Counted from the stretch's first letter, positions 23,432 to 32,362 are shown. The stretch is DNA of 64,000 nucleotides from Flagellimonas sp. MMG031 (GCF_040112705.1 NZ_CP157804.1:498501-562500); one strand, 5' to 3'. Numbers and translations are program-made. The notes: generated by a model from the letters alone, not told the origin.

Positions 23432-24229
23432 TTAATCTTTTTTAACGCTTAGTACCAATACAGGTATCTTCACAAAGAACTCCGACTTGGGAATCGTGTT
23501 CTTTTCCCAAAGCTTTTTAAAGAACCCACGCTTTCTTCTAAAAACACATAATATATCGGGCTGCTCTTTTTGGAAGTATTCCGTTACGCCCAAGTACGTA
23601 GTTCCATTTTCTGTGATGGTCAACTGGGAGCTTAAATCCATCAAAGCGGTATTCACTTTTAAATCGTCCTCAGTATAACCAGGCCTTTTCACCAACAGTA
23701 GACTGACTTCCGACCTGAACTTGTTTTTTATAATGATCAACGGGTTCAAAATGCTACTTCGCTTCAAGATCCCCGATCCAAACGCGGTCAATATCTTTTT
23801 TGCAGGCTTAAAAGTGGTTCCTTTAGGAACGATCAATGTCGGAATCTCGGTCTGTTTGATGATTCGACCTGAAGTATTGCCCAAATAAAGCTCCTCTTGG
23901 ATATCGTTGCTTTTTGGGGCGATAATGATCAAATCGATGCCCAGTTCCTTGTGAATGCTCTTCAAACCGTCAATAATATCGCCATTGTACGTGGCCATTT
24001 TAATGTCGATTCCCTTGGTATCAACTTGGTCGATGACCTCCTTTAAATGTTCCTTACTGCTTTTTGCCACTTTTTCTTCCACATTGGCCAAGCTGCCCAC
24101 CGCCGTAGTCACGGTGAACACGTCCATCACATAGACCTTGGCTCCGAATTCGGAAGCAAAGTCGACCGCATATTGCAGGGTTTGATGTGAATCTGGAGAA
24201 GTTCCAATGGGTACAAGAATATTGTTCAT
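23432..24229 (-). CDS. Universal stress protein, tandem UspA domains
   Basis: A 265-aa protein with two UspA-like halves. The first starts NILVPIGTSPDSHQTLQYA and ends in the nucleotide-binding motif GNTSGRIIKQTEIPTLIVPKG (split here for length: GNTSG near residue 123). The second half (from AKKILTAFGSG) lacks the glycine-rich loop. Usp proteins bind ATP or act as stress-induced chaperone-like factors in the cytoplasm. It is the first core gene right of the tRNA and is divergent from the GNAT gene. Confidence 0.9.
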   Translation of the reverse strand: MNNILVPIGTSPDSHQTLQYAVDFASEFGAKVYVMDVFTVTTAVGSLANVEEKVAKSSKEHLKEVIDQVDTKGIDIKMATYNGDIIDGLKSIHKELGIDLIIIAPKSNDIQEELYLGNTSGRIIKQTEIPTLIVPKGTTFKPAKKILTAFGSGILKRSSILNPLIIIKNKFRSEVSLLLVKRPGYTEDDLKVNTALMDLSSQLTITENGTTYLGVTEYFQKEQPDILCVFRRKRGFFKKLWEKNTIPKSEFFVKIPVLVLSVKKD

Positions 24230-24282
24230 GGTTTGGTGATTACGATTAAACCTTAAATTTACAATTTAATTGAAACGAATCA

Positions 24283-24783
24283 ATGATAAGACGCGCAAAG
24301 ATATCTGAAATCCCCGATATCTTGACCATAACCCGAGCTTGTGCCAAAAAAATGCAAGAGAACGGTATTTTTCAATGGAACGAGCACTATCCCTCCAAAG
24401 AGGCTTTTCAAAAAGACATTGAACGTGGTGAGCTTTTTGTGGTTGAAGAAAAAAACACGGTTCAAGGCACCATCGTCATATCCACGTTGATGGATAAAGA
24501 ATACAAACCCATTCAATGGCTTACCCCCAACGGAAACAGTGTTTACATCCATCGGCTTTCCGTGCACCCAAACCTTCAGGGGAAAGGACTTGCCCAACAA
24601 ATGATGGATTTTGCAGAAAACCATGCCAGGGAACACAGGTTTGTCTCGGTCCGATTGGATACTTTTTCCCAGAACAAAAGAAACCAGCGTTTTTACGAAC
24701 AAAGAGGATATCAAAAACTCGGGGACATCTACTTTCCCAAACAAAGCGTGCATCCTTTTCATTGTTATGAATTAGTGCTGTAA
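24283..24783 (+). CDS. GNAT-family N-acetyltransferase
   Basis: A 166-aa acetyltransferase. The acetyl-CoA binding motif A is LSVHPNLQGKGLAQQMM (R/QxxGxG/A pattern) near residue 95, and the C-terminal motif B is NQRFYEQRGYQKLGD. The substrate is unknown: these enzymes modify amines of proteins, antibiotics or metabolites. It is followed after 12 bp by the MATE gene and is probably co-transcribed with it. Confidence 0.9.
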   Translation: MIRRAKISEIPDILTITRACAKKMQENGIFQWNEHYPSKEAFQKDIERGELFVVEEKNTVQGTIVISTLMDKEYKPIQWLTPNGNSVYIHRLSVHPNLQGKGLAQQMMDFAENHAREHRFVSVRLDTFSQNKRNQRFYEQRGYQKLGDIYFPKQSVHPFHCYELVL

Positions 24784-24795
24784 CTTGCGCCCGAT

Positions 24796-26130
24796 TTGAG
24801 CACGCAGGTAAACTTCAAGAGCATCAACCAATTGGCAATCCCTGCAACCATTTCTGGGATTGCGGAACCCATCCTCTCCATTACGGATACGGCCATAGTG
24901 GGCAACATTCCCGTAGACGGGTTGGAATCACTGGCCGCGGCAGGCATCGTAGGCTCCTTTTTGTCCATGCTGATTTGGGTTTTGGGCCAGACCCGTAGCT
25001 CCATTTCGGCCATCATTTCCCAATATTTGGGTGCAGGAAGATTGGACGAGGTAAAAAATATGCCCGCACAGGCCATTTTTCTCAACATCTGTTTGAGCAT
25101 CGTAGTGCTGCTCACCACCATTTTTGTGATCGAAGAGATTTTTGCGCTCTTTAATGCGTCGGGAAAAATATTGGAGTATTGTGTATCCTACTATTCCATT
25201 CGAGTTTGGGGATTCCCACTTACCCTGTTCACCTTTGCCATCTTTGGTATTTTCCGCGGATTGCAGAACACTTTCTACCCTATGGTCATCGCCATGTTGG
25301 GGGCTGGGCTCAACATAGTTTTGGACTTTGTCCTTGTCTACGGTATCGAAGGGTTTATTCCAGCTCTGTATTTGGAAGGAGCTGCATGGGCAAGCTTGAT
25401 TGCACAGGCCATTATGGCAATTTTGTCCCTTATCCTGTTGGTAAAAAAGACAGATATCAGCATGAAATTGACCTTTCCGCTGAACAAGGAAATCAAACGG
25501 TTAATTTTTATGAGCCTCAATCTTTTTGTACGCACCTTAGCATTGAATGCGGCCCTGATGCTTGCCGTGCGCGAAGCTACCACCTTGGGCGATCGATTTA
25601 TCGGAGCACATACCATCGCTGTCAACCTTTGGTTGTTTGCCGCGTTTTTTATTGATGGCTATGCCGCTGCCGGAAACAGTATGGGCGGAAAGCTTTTGGG
25701 CGCTGCCGATTACGACGGGCTATGGAAGTTGGCCAAGACCATCTTTAAATACGGGATGATCGTAAGCCTTGTTCTCATGTGCTTTGGATTCATTTTTTAT
25801 CGTCCCATCGGGCACCTTTTTTCCAATGAGGAAATCGTCCTCAATACCTTTTACAGTATTTTTTACATCGTGATTTTAGGGTTGCCCATGAACACTTTGG
25901 CTTTCATTTTTGATGGGATTTTTAAAGGGATGGGCGAAATGAAATACCTGCGGAATGTGCTCTTGGCAGCAACATTCTTAGGGTTTATCCCTTGTCTTTA
26001 TTTGGGCATGTATCTGGGTCTTGGTTTTTATGCCATCTGGATCGCCTTTGTGGTCTGGATGATGATTCGCGGATTCTCATTGGTCTGGAAATTTAGGCGA
26101 AAGTTCCGGCCCTTGGTGCAAAACCCGTAA
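24796..26130 (+). CDS. MATE-family efflux transporter
   Basis: A 444-aa inner-membrane protein with about 12 hydrophobic helices in two homologous halves, typical of DinF/NorM-like Na+- or H+-coupled drug exporters. The first half holds FSMATTxT-like EPILSITDTAIVGNIP (near residue 22), the DinF-branch signature. The start is TTG at 24796; no ATG lies near. The acetyltransferase upstream and this pump could act on related compounds, but that is inference. Confidence 0.92.
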   Translation: MSTQVNFKSINQLAIPATISGIAEPILSITDTAIVGNIPVDGLESLAAAGIVGSFLSMLIWVLGQTRSSISAIISQYLGAGRLDEVKNMPAQAIFLNICLSIVVLLTTIFVIEEIFALFNASGKILEYCVSYYSIRVWGFPLTLFTFAIFGIFRGLQNTFYPMVIAMLGAGLNIVLDFVLVYGIEGFIPALYLEGAAWASLIAQAIMAILSLILLVKKTDISMKLTFPLNKEIKRLIFMSLNLFVRTLALNAALMLAVREATTLGDRFIGAHTIAVNLWLFAAFFIDGYAAAGNSMGGKLLGAADYDGLWKLAKTIFKYGMIVSLVLMCFGFIFYRPIGHLFSNEEIVLNTFYSIFYIVILGLPMNTLAFIFDGIFKGMGEMKYLRNVLLAATFLGFIPCLYLGMYLGLGFYAIWIAFVVWMMIRGFSLVWKFRRKFRPLVQNP

Positions 26131-26162
26131 TTTAGTGCTTTGCCATTTGATAATCGTTTAAA

Positions 26163-26930
26163 ATGACAACAGATAGAACCAACGGAAGTCTATATACCAA
26201 AATAGAAAACGGAATCGCAACCGTGGAATTTGGCCACCCTGCCAGCAACTCCTTTGTGTCAGAGCTTTTGGCTCGATTTACCCGGGAATTTGAAAAACTT
26301 GCTGAAAACAAAGAGGTTTCGGTCATCCTTTTAAAATCTGAAGGTGAACGGGCCTTTTGCGCCGGTGCTTCTTTTGATGAATTGGTAGCCGTTTCCAATT
26401 TGGAAGAGGGTAAACAATTTTTCAGCGGCTTCGCCCATGTGATCAATGCGATGCGCAAATGTCCCAAACCCATTATTGGCCGGGTTCAAGGCAAAACCGT
26501 TGGTGGTGGCGTCGGATTGGCATCGGCCTGCGATTATGTGCATGCTACTGTGGAGGCTGCCATCAAACTATCGGAAATTTCCATTGGAATCGGTCCCTTT
26601 GTTATCGCCCCAGCCGTGGAGCGTAAAATGGGAAAAGCTGCATTGGCGGAGCTCACATTGTATCCCACAGAGTGGAAAAATGCCTATTGGGCCAAAGAAC
26701 AAGGACTTTACGCCAAGGTATATGATTCCATTGCAGATATGGACAAGGAACTGGACATTCACCTGCAGAAATTGGCGACATACAATCCCGAAGCACTTTC
26801 TGAAATGAAAAAAGTACTTTGGGAAGGAACGGAGCACTGGGACGACCTATTGCTGGAACGGGCCGAAGCTTCAGGAAGATTGGCACTGTCTCCGAATACT
26901 AAAAAAGCATTGGAAAAGTTTAAAAGGTAG
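26163..26930 (+). CDS. Enoyl-CoA hydratase/isomerase family protein
   Basis: A 255-aa crotonase-fold enzyme. The oxyanion-hole motifs are RAFCAGASFDEL (near residue 60) and KTVGGGVGLASACDYVHA (near 112), and the C-terminal trimerisation helix is present. The position usually held by the second catalytic Glu reads ISIGIGPF, so both hydratase and isomerase assignments are open. It may act in fatty-acid or phenylacetate-type degradation. It follows the MATE gene by 32 bp. Confidence 0.9.
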   Translation: MTTDRTNGSLYTKIENGIATVEFGHPASNSFVSELLARFTREFEKLAENKEVSVILLKSEGERAFCAGASFDELVAVSNLEEGKQFFSGFAHVINAMRKCPKPIIGRVQGKTVGGGVGLASACDYVHATVEAAIKLSEISIGIGPFVIAPAVERKMGKAALAELTLYPTEWKNAYWAKEQGLYAKVYDSIADMDKELDIHLQKLATYNPEALSEMKKVLWEGTEHWDDLLLERAEASGRLALSPNTKKALEKFKR

Positions 26931-26957
26931 TTGAATGCTCCCCAGTTATAAAAATAC

Positions 26958-27045
26958 GTGTCACCCTGAACTAGTTTAAGGGTCTCATGAAAAGATTAGG
27001 TGGTAAGATGCTGAATCAAGTTGAGCATGACGATTTTGAACGAGA
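26958..27045. repeat. Intergenic palindromic repeat, CCCTGAACT/GCTGAA family
   Basis: Two small hairpins lie between the hydratase gene and the small TM gene: ACCCTGAACTAGTTTAAGGGT and, about 40 bp later, ATGCTGAATCAAGTTGAGCAT (each split by a short loop). The outer GTCACC...ATGAC ends are complementary in style, so the pair can form one larger hairpin. Elements of this look recur between flavobacterial genes. Confidence 0.5.
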
Positions 27046-27066
27046 GAAGAAATAAAAATTTACAAA

Positions 27067-27159
27067 ATGAATGATTTGATATTCCCCATACTCGCGCTCT
27101 TTGTGATTGTGGTGTATGTGGTCAACAGAATACGAAGCAACCGACGTTACAAAAAATAA
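27067..27159 (+). CDS. Possible 30-aa single-pass membrane peptide
   Basis: ATG at 27067 encodes MNDLIFPILALFVIVVYVVN then a basic tail RIRSNRRYKK. One hydrophobic helix plus a positive C-terminus is the classic small-membrane-protein layout. It sits alone between the palindromic repeat and the toxin-antitoxin promoter. No family is recognised, and a chance frame cannot be excluded at this length. Confidence 0.5.
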   Translation: MNDLIFPILALFVIVVYVVNRIRSNRRYKK

Positions 27160-27179
27160 TATATACCATATATATTTTA

Positions 27180-27187
27180 TATATTTG
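27180..27187 (+). promoter_or_regulatory. -7 box of the toxin-antitoxin operon
   Basis: TATATTTG matches TAnnTTTG and lies 29 bp before the antitoxin start. It sits in a palindrome-rich run of TATA steps (27158-27187) that could serve as the autoregulatory operator usual for such modules. No clear TTG is seen at -33. Confidence 0.4.
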
Positions 27188-27216
27188 TTAGTGTAGCATT
27201 TTAGAGACCAAGTTGT

Positions 27217-27480
27217 ATGGAAAACCAGATAAAAAAGTTGGTGGAAGTCGATAAATCCCTTGTGGTAAAACTAAAGGTTCTTTCCGCATTCGAAAACTTG
27301 AGCGTTAAAGCCTTAATGGAAAAAGCCATTGTGGAATACGTCAAAAAGAAGGAGCTAGAGCGTTTTGATCAACTTTCAAAAGCGGAAAAGGAAGACCTTG
27401 GGCTATTACTTTTGATGCAACAAGCGGACAAAGAAGATTTTGTGAGCGAAGACGATGTCTTTAAACTATTGGATGAATGA
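27217..27480 (+). CDS. Antitoxin of a type II toxin-antitoxin pair
   Basis: An 87-aa acidic protein. Its N-terminus (LVEVDKSLVVKLKVLSAFEN...SVKALMEKAIVEYVKKKE) looks like a ribbon-helix-helix DNA-binding unit, and the acidic tail (KEDFVSEDDVFKLLDE) would wrap the toxin. The stop overlaps the toxin start as ATGA, the standard coupling in such modules. The assignment depends mostly on the partner and layout. Confidence 0.78.
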   Translation: MENQIKKLVEVDKSLVVKLKVLSAFENLSVKALMEKAIVEYVKKKELERFDQLSKAEKEDLGLLLLMQQADKEDFVSEDDVFKLLDE

Positions 27481-27743
27481 AAGTCAAGTATCTTAAATCG
27501 TTGGAAAAGGATTTAAGGAAGGTCAACGATAAAAAGACCAAGCAAAAATTGAAACAGATCATTCTCCAAATGAAAGAGGCCAAATCACTGGATGAACTTA
27601 CTTCGGTGAAAAAGCTGTCGGGGCACCCCAATGCTTTTCGAATAAGGGTAGGTTCCTATCGCCTAGGTTTTTTCTATGAAAATAATACCTTCGTAGTATC
27701 CCGATTTGTAAAACGAAATGACATCTATAAACTTTTTCCCTAG
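27477..27743 (+). CDS. RelE/ParE/YafQ-superfamily toxin
   Basis: An 88-aa basic protein with the RelE fold pattern: leading helix MKVKYLKSLEKDLRKVND, a second helix, then the strand series VKKLSGHPNAFRIRVGSYRL and VVSRFVKRNDIYKLFP. Such toxins cleave mRNA on the ribosome (RelE) or poison gyrase (ParE); the GxYRL motif and C-terminal RxxxYK are shared by both, so the target is open. It overlaps the antitoxin by 4 bp and ends 5 bp before lpxH. Confidence 0.82.
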   Translation: MKVKYLKSLEKDLRKVNDKKTKQKLKQIILQMKEAKSLDELTSVKKLSGHPNAFRIRVGSYRLGFFYENNTFVVSRFVKRNDIYKLFP

Positions 27744-27748
27744 ACCCA

Positions 27749-28522
27749 TTGGACCGTATTTCACTTCCTAAAGGCAAAAAAGTCTATTTCGCGAGCGACA
27801 ACCACCTCGGAGCCCCGACCCGAACGGATAGTTTGCCCCGTGAAAAAAAATTCGTGGCTTGGCTCGACTCCATTAAGGACGATGCAGGTGCCATTTTTTT
27901 GATGGGCGACCTGTTCGACTTTTGGTTTGAATACAAAACCGTGGTCCCCAAAGGCTTTACCCGCACCTTGGGAAAACTGGCCGAACTATCGGACATGGGT
28001 ATTCCTATCACCTACTTTGTGGGCAACCACGACCTTTGGATGAACGGTTACTTCGAAGAAGAACTCAATATTCCCGTTTACCATAAACCGAAGCAATTCC
28101 TCATTAACGACACTTCCTTTTTTATCGGACATGGGGATGGATTAGGGCCTCACGACAAAGGCTTCAAACGAATGAAGAAAGTGTTTACCAATCCCGTGGC
28201 CAAATGGTTTTTTAAATGGTTGCACCCCGATTTGGGCGTTCGCTTGGGACAACATCTTTCAGTGAACAACAAAATAATTTCCGGTGAAGCGGATGCCAAA
28301 TTCTTAGGTGAGGATAAGGAATGGTTGATTTTATACGCGAAACGAAAGTTGGAAAAGCAACACTACGACCATTTTATTTTTGGACATCGCCATCTGCCCA
28401 TGGAAATCCAACTCAACGAAAAATCGAAATACACCAATCTTGGGGATTGGATTTCCTATTTTACCTATGCTGTTTTTGATGGCGAAAAATTAAGCTTACA
28501 AAAGTTTGAAACAAGAAGTTGA
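27749..28522 (+). CDS. lpxH: UDP-2,3-diacylglucosamine diphosphatase (LpxH-like)
   Basis: A 257-aa calcineurin-like metallophosphatase that hydrolyses UDP-2,3-diacylglucosamine to lipid X in lipid A synthesis. The metal motifs in order are FASDNHLGA (near residue 10), LMGDLFDFW (near 50), VGNHDLW (near 90), GHGDG (near 127) and GHRHLP (near 211). The start is TTG; it fits the family length. Only 5 bp separate it from the toxin stop, so the toxin-antitoxin module may have inserted into its leader. Confidence 0.88.
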   Translation: MDRISLPKGKKVYFASDNHLGAPTRTDSLPREKKFVAWLDSIKDDAGAIFLMGDLFDFWFEYKTVVPKGFTRTLGKLAELSDMGIPITYFVGNHDLWMNGYFEEELNIPVYHKPKQFLINDTSFFIGHGDGLGPHDKGFKRMKKVFTNPVAKWFFKWLHPDLGVRLGQHLSVNNKIISGEADAKFLGEDKEWLILYAKRKLEKQHYDHFIFGHRHLPMEIQLNEKSKYTNLGDWISYFTYAVFDGEKLSLQKFETRS

Positions 28523-28554
28523 AGCCTGTCAAATATTGGACTTTTAAGGTAGAC

Positions 28555-28617
28555 TGTCACTTCGAGCGCAGTCGAGAAGGCATAAAAACAGGGTCTCAAC
28601 TGCGCTCGACCTGACGA
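28555..28617. repeat. Intergenic inverted repeat, CTTCGAGCGCAGTCGAGAAG family
   Basis: A GTCACTTCGAGCGCAGTCGA arm and an inverted arm CAACTGCGCTCGACCTGAC flank a loop of about 20 nt. The structure sits between the convergent lpxH and MFS genes, where it can terminate both. The same family occurs near 37475 and 40996. Confidence 0.7.
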
Positions 28618-28676
28618 CTAAAATCTATCAATTAATTAGCAATTTCTTTATGTCAAACGCACGTTACCTTTGAAAC

Positions 28677-29936
28677 TTAATCTTCCTTCTCGTGCTCATC
28701 AATGTCCTTTTGAAGGTCCAATCGTCTAAAGGTAGGTGATACCAAGGCCGTGGTTCCTGCGGTCAAAAGCGTCATACATCCACCAAAAACCACCGCTGTG
28801 ACGGTGCCCATCAATTTGGCCGCCAATCCACTTTCAAAAGCACCCAGCTCATTGGAAGACCCGACGAACATGGAATTTACGGAAGCCACCCTGCCCCGCA
28901 TATTGTCCGGAGTCTTTAATTGCAAAATGGTTTGGCGTATGATCATCGAAACACCATCTACCGCACCACTAAGGAACAAGGCAATCACCGATAACCAAAA
29001 TAGCTCGGACAATCCGAAGACAATAATGCAAACGCCGAAGGCGAACACGGCCCACAACAATTTTTTCCCAGCATTTTTATGCAACGGAAATCGGGTGGAG
29101 CCCAACATGGTGATGGAAGCTCCCACCGCTGGAGCCGCCCTCAAGATTCCAAATCCTTCCGAACCCACATGCAAAATATCCTGTGCATAAACGGGCAAAA
29201 GTGCTACAGCTCCGCCAAAAAGCACAGCGATCATATCCAAAGTAAGCGCTCCAAAAATGGCCTTGTTCCCAAAAACAAACTTGAGTCCATCGCGTAGGCT
29301 TTGGAAAACAGGTTCTCCCAATTTTGGGTTCATAATGGGCTTTTTGGGGATTTGAAACAAGAACATCAAAGCCACTAGCGAAAAGCCAAAAATAACGCAC
29401 ATGCTCCAGTGCACTCCTATCCAACTTATCGAGAATCCAGCCAAGGCAGGGCCTAAAACGGATGCCAATTGCCAAGTGGAGCTGCTCCACGTAGCTGCGT
29501 TCGGATATATTTTTTTGGGAACGATCAACGCGATCAACGAAAAAATGGTCGGTCCTAAAAACGATCGCACAAATCCGCCCAAAAAAACCAAGGCATAAAT
29601 GGAATAGAGAATGGTTTTGGATTCCCAAGATGCTTCAAGTCCGGGCCAACTCAACAAAAACAGCCCCAAGCTGATTACGGAAAATCCTGCAATACAGGTC
29701 ACCAGTAAATTCCGTTTCTCTTTCTGGTCCACGATATGGCCCGCGAAAAGTGCCATGCTCACTGCGGGAATGACCTCCATCAATCCAATAATCCCTAATG
29801 AAAGCGGGTCCTTGGTCAACGAATACACCTGCCACTCAATCACAATAAACTGCATGGACCATGCAAATACCATGGCAAAGCGTACAATCAAAAATATGTT
29901 GAATTCCTTATAGCGGAGCGCTGCGTAGGGGTCCAT
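28677..29936 (-). CDS. MFS transporter
   Basis: A 419-aa major-facilitator protein with about 12 hydrophobic helices. The loop 2-3 region holds GHIVDQKEKRNLLV (the family GxxxDRxGRR motif in altered form) near residue 61. The sequence resembles the EntS-like branch of exporters, but the substrate is unknown. Translation starts at ATG 29936, 6 bp after the recJ stop on the same strand, so it is probably co-transcribed with recJ. Confidence 0.9.
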   Translation of the reverse strand: MDPYAALRYKEFNIFLIVRFAMVFAWSMQFIVIEWQVYSLTKDPLSLGIIGLMEVIPAVSMALFAGHIVDQKEKRNLLVTCIAGFSVISLGLFLLSWPGLEASWESKTILYSIYALVFLGGFVRSFLGPTIFSLIALIVPKKIYPNAATWSSSTWQLASVLGPALAGFSISWIGVHWSMCVIFGFSLVALMFLFQIPKKPIMNPKLGEPVFQSLRDGLKFVFGNKAIFGALTLDMIAVLFGGAVALLPVYAQDILHVGSEGFGILRAAPAVGASITMLGSTRFPLHKNAGKKLLWAVFAFGVCIIVFGLSELFWLSVIALFLSGAVDGVSMIIRQTILQLKTPDNMRGRVASVNSMFVGSSNELGAFESGLAAKLMGTVTAVVFGGCMTLLTAGTTALVSPTFRRLDLQKDIDEHEKED

Positions 29937-29942
29937 AAGTAG

Positions 29943-31631
29943 CTAGCGAATATCTCTTAGTTTTAGTTGAAGGCTCACCGTTCCGTTCCATTCGTTTTCA
30001 TCCAACGAAAATACGGCATCAAACGGTTTTATTCGCTTTACCACATTCAATTTATCGCCCAAATTAAACCCAATGGCGCCAATAGGATTGGAACCGGGCT
30101 GATATACGCTACACTTTAAGTGCTTTTCGTCTTCTCCTACGCCTCGTGCGTACCCGGTGTCTTTTAAACCTTCGGCCATAAAAATCGGGGTCATGTTCCC
30201 TGGGCCAAAAGGGGCAAATTGTTTCAAGATGCGCATCAATTTGGGTGTAATCTGATGCATAGCGATTTTTGCATCCACAGCAATCTCGGGCTGCAACAGT
30301 TTAGGGTCGATGGTTTCCGAAACCACTTTTTCAAACTGATTTTTGAAGGCCTCGTACTGTTCTTCCAATAGCGTAAGTCCTGCAGCATACATATGTCCGC
30401 CGAACTGCTCCAAGCAATCGGAACAGCCTTCAAGCGCGTTGTAAATATCAAATCCTTTGACCGAACGGGCCGAAGCAGCCAATTTGTCCCCGCTTTTAGT
30501 GAAAACCAAAGTAGGTCTGTAATAGGTTTCGGTTAATCGTGAGGCCACGATTCCTATGACTCCCTTGTGCCAATTTTCGTTGTAGACCACCGAGGTAAAC
30601 TTATCTTCTTCTTGGTTTTCCTGAATCTGTACCAAGGCTTCTTGGGTAATTTCTTGGTCCAAACTTCTTCGTTCGGTATTAAACAATTCGATTTCGGCAG
30701 CATATTGTTGCGCTTGTGCAAAATTGGTCTCGCTAAGCAAGGTAACGGCATGTTGACCATGTTTCATCCGTCCAGCAGCGTTGATGCGAGGGGCAATGAT
30801 AAACACCACATCCGTAATGGTAAGTTCCCGTTTTTTGGTTTGGTCAATCAACGCTTTGATTCCTGTTCTCGGATGTTCGTTGATGACCTGTAACCCATAA
30901 TGGGCCAATACACGATTTTCGCCTGTGATGGGAACAATATCGGCCGCAATGGCAGTGGCCACCAAATCAAGATATGGCATTAAATCTTTGATAGTTTTGC
31001 CCTGTTTGGAAGCAAGGGCCTGAATCAACTTAAAGCCTACCCCACAACCGCAAAGTTCCTTGTACGGGTATTCACAATCCTCCTGTTTGGGGTCCAACAC
31101 GGCAACGGCTTCGGGCAGCTGCTGCCCTGGTCGGTGGTGATCGCAAACGATGACGTCAATCCCCTTTTCCTTGGCGTATTTTATTTGGTCGATGGCCTTG
31201 ATGCCACAATCCAGGGCAATCATTAGGCTAACATCATTATCTGCTGCAAAATCAATTCCCTGAAAGGAAATACCATATCCTTCCAAGTAGCGGTCAGGAA
31301 TATAGGTTGCTACATTGGGATAGGTTTCCACCAAAAAGGAGCTCATTAATGCTACGGAAGTCGTGCCGTCCACATCGTAATCGCCATACACCAACATATT
31401 TTCGCCCTTTGCAATGGCTTGCTCAATCCGCTGGACGGCCTTATCCATGTCCTTCATCAAAAAAGGGTCATGCAAATGGGTCAACTCTGGTCGGAAAAAT
31501 GCTTTTGCCTCCTCGAAATTGGTAATTCCCCGCTGAATCAACAGTTGAGCCACCAAATTCTCCACACCCAATGCTTCGGAAAGTTGGTCAATGGCTTCTT
31601 GTTCGGGTTTTGGTTTAATGGTCCAGCGCAT
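29943..31631 (-). CDS. recJ: Single-stranded-DNA-specific exonuclease RecJ
   Basis: A 562-aa DHH-family 5'-3' exonuclease acting in recombination and mismatch repair. The metal motifs are VYGDYDVDGTTS (near residue 80), ALDCGIKAID (near 140), and VCDHHRPGQQLPEA (near 160); the DHHA1 domain with GGHMYAAGLTL is near 400, and the OB fold follows. Length is normal for RecJ. With the AddAB-like pair it makes this window rich in end-processing enzymes, but there is no direct linkage. Confidence 0.96.
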   Translation of the reverse strand: MRWTIKPKPEQEAIDQLSEALGVENLVAQLLIQRGITNFEEAKAFFRPELTHLHDPFLMKDMDKAVQRIEQAIAKGENMLVYGDYDVDGTTSVALMSSFLVETYPNVATYIPDRYLEGYGISFQGIDFAADNDVSLMIALDCGIKAIDQIKYAKEKGIDVIVCDHHRPGQQLPEAVAVLDPKQEDCEYPYKELCGCGVGFKLIQALASKQGKTIKDLMPYLDLVATAIAADIVPITGENRVLAHYGLQVINEHPRTGIKALIDQTKKRELTITDVVFIIAPRINAAGRMKHGQHAVTLLSETNFAQAQQYAAEIELFNTERRSLDQEITQEALVQIQENQEEDKFTSVVYNENWHKGVIGIVASRLTETYYRPTLVFTKSGDKLAASARSVKGFDIYNALEGCSDCLEQFGGHMYAAGLTLLEEQYEAFKNQFEKVVSETIDPKLLQPEIAVDAKIAMHQITPKLMRILKQFAPFGPGNMTPIFMAEGLKDTGYARGVGEDEKHLKCSVYQPGSNPIGAIGFNLGDKLNVVKRIKPFDAVFSLDENEWNGTVSLQLKLRDIR

Positions 31632-31650
31632 CCATGTTAGGTTTTGGAAA

Positions 31651-31698
31651 TGGTCAGTTCGAGTGTTTCGAAAGATTTTCGAAACGTATCGAGAACCA
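31651..31698. repeat. Intergenic hairpin upstream of recJ
   Basis: GGTCAGTTCGAGTGTTTCGAAA pairs with a mirrored arm across a 4-nt loop, with GTTTCGAAA/TTTCGAAAC at the tip and GGT...ACC at the base (arms at 31652-31673 and 31677-31697). It lies 20 bp upstream of recJ. The 31632-31939 gap holds this, a second hairpin at 31890 and no gene. Confidence 0.6.
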
Positions 31699-31889
31699 TT
31701 GGTTAAACATTTTTAGCAAGATTGGGCAACGAATCAAAATGACCGTTAATGAGGCTTCTTTTTTGGTTTGACCATTTCATACCATATTTTAAAAATAAGA
31801 TGGTCACTCCAGTGCTTGTAAACTTAGTACAAAAAACTAATTCTACAATTATCCCTTTAAAAGTGGAATTGCTTGTTTTCCATGAAAGC

Positions 31890-31933
31890 CACTTCTCGAT
31901 ACAATTCTGATTTTATCAGAATTACTCGAAGTG
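31890..31933 (-). terminator. Intergenic hairpin after the OsmC gene
   Basis: CACTTCTCGATACAATTCTGA (31890-31910, split by mismatches) pairs with TCAGAATTACTCGAAGTG (31916-31933) around a 5-nt loop. It begins 6 bp after the OsmC stop on the minus strand. The CACTTC...GAAGTG ends resemble the repeats at 28555 and 37475, so the family seems to serve as terminators. Confidence 0.55.
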
Positions 31934-31939
31934 ACACTC

Positions 31940-32362
31940 TTACTTATGATGAAACATGGTCTTAATATCCAACTCAGCAAATTTTCTGAACATCTCCATC
32001 ACTCCACAATATTTTTCTACCGAAAGGTCTACCGCTTTTTTGAGCTTTTCCTCATTTAAGTTGGTTCCAGTAAAGTGGTACTCTATGGTTACAGAGTCGT
32101 AGTATTTCGGGTGTTCATCGGTGAGGTTCGCAATGGTCTCTATTTTAAAATCATCTACCTCCAGCTTCATTTTTTTGATAAGCGAAGCAACATCCAGACC
32201 AGAGCAGCCTGCCAAAGAGGACAACATCAATGCTTTGGGGCGCAAACCGGCACCCGAACCGCCACTTTCTGCGCCTGCATCCATACGCACTGTATGCCCA
32301 GAAGGATTGTTGCTCTCAAAGGCCATTTCGCCTAACCATTTGGTTGTGATGTGATTTGTCAT
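31940..32362 (-). CDS. OsmC-family protein
   Basis: A 140-aa OsmC/Ohr-fold protein; ATG at 32362 begins MTNHITTKWLGEMAFES. The two conserved cysteines are in SLAGCSGLDVASL (near residue 52) and EKYCGVMEMF (near 118), as in peroxidases of the YhfA/OsmC branch. It may reduce organic hydroperoxides. The frame stays open upstream for about 100 codons but that part overlaps the divergent CMD gene and is not used. It is divergent from the AhpD-like gene at 32418, so the pair may share oxidative-stress control. Confidence 0.9.
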   Translation of the reverse strand: MTNHITTKWLGEMAFESNNPSGHTVRMDAGAESGGSGAGLRPKALMLSSLAGCSGLDVASLIKKMKLEVDDFKIETIANLTDEHPKYYDSVTIEYHFTGTNLNEEKLKKAVDLSVEKYCGVMEMFRKFAELDIKTMFHHK

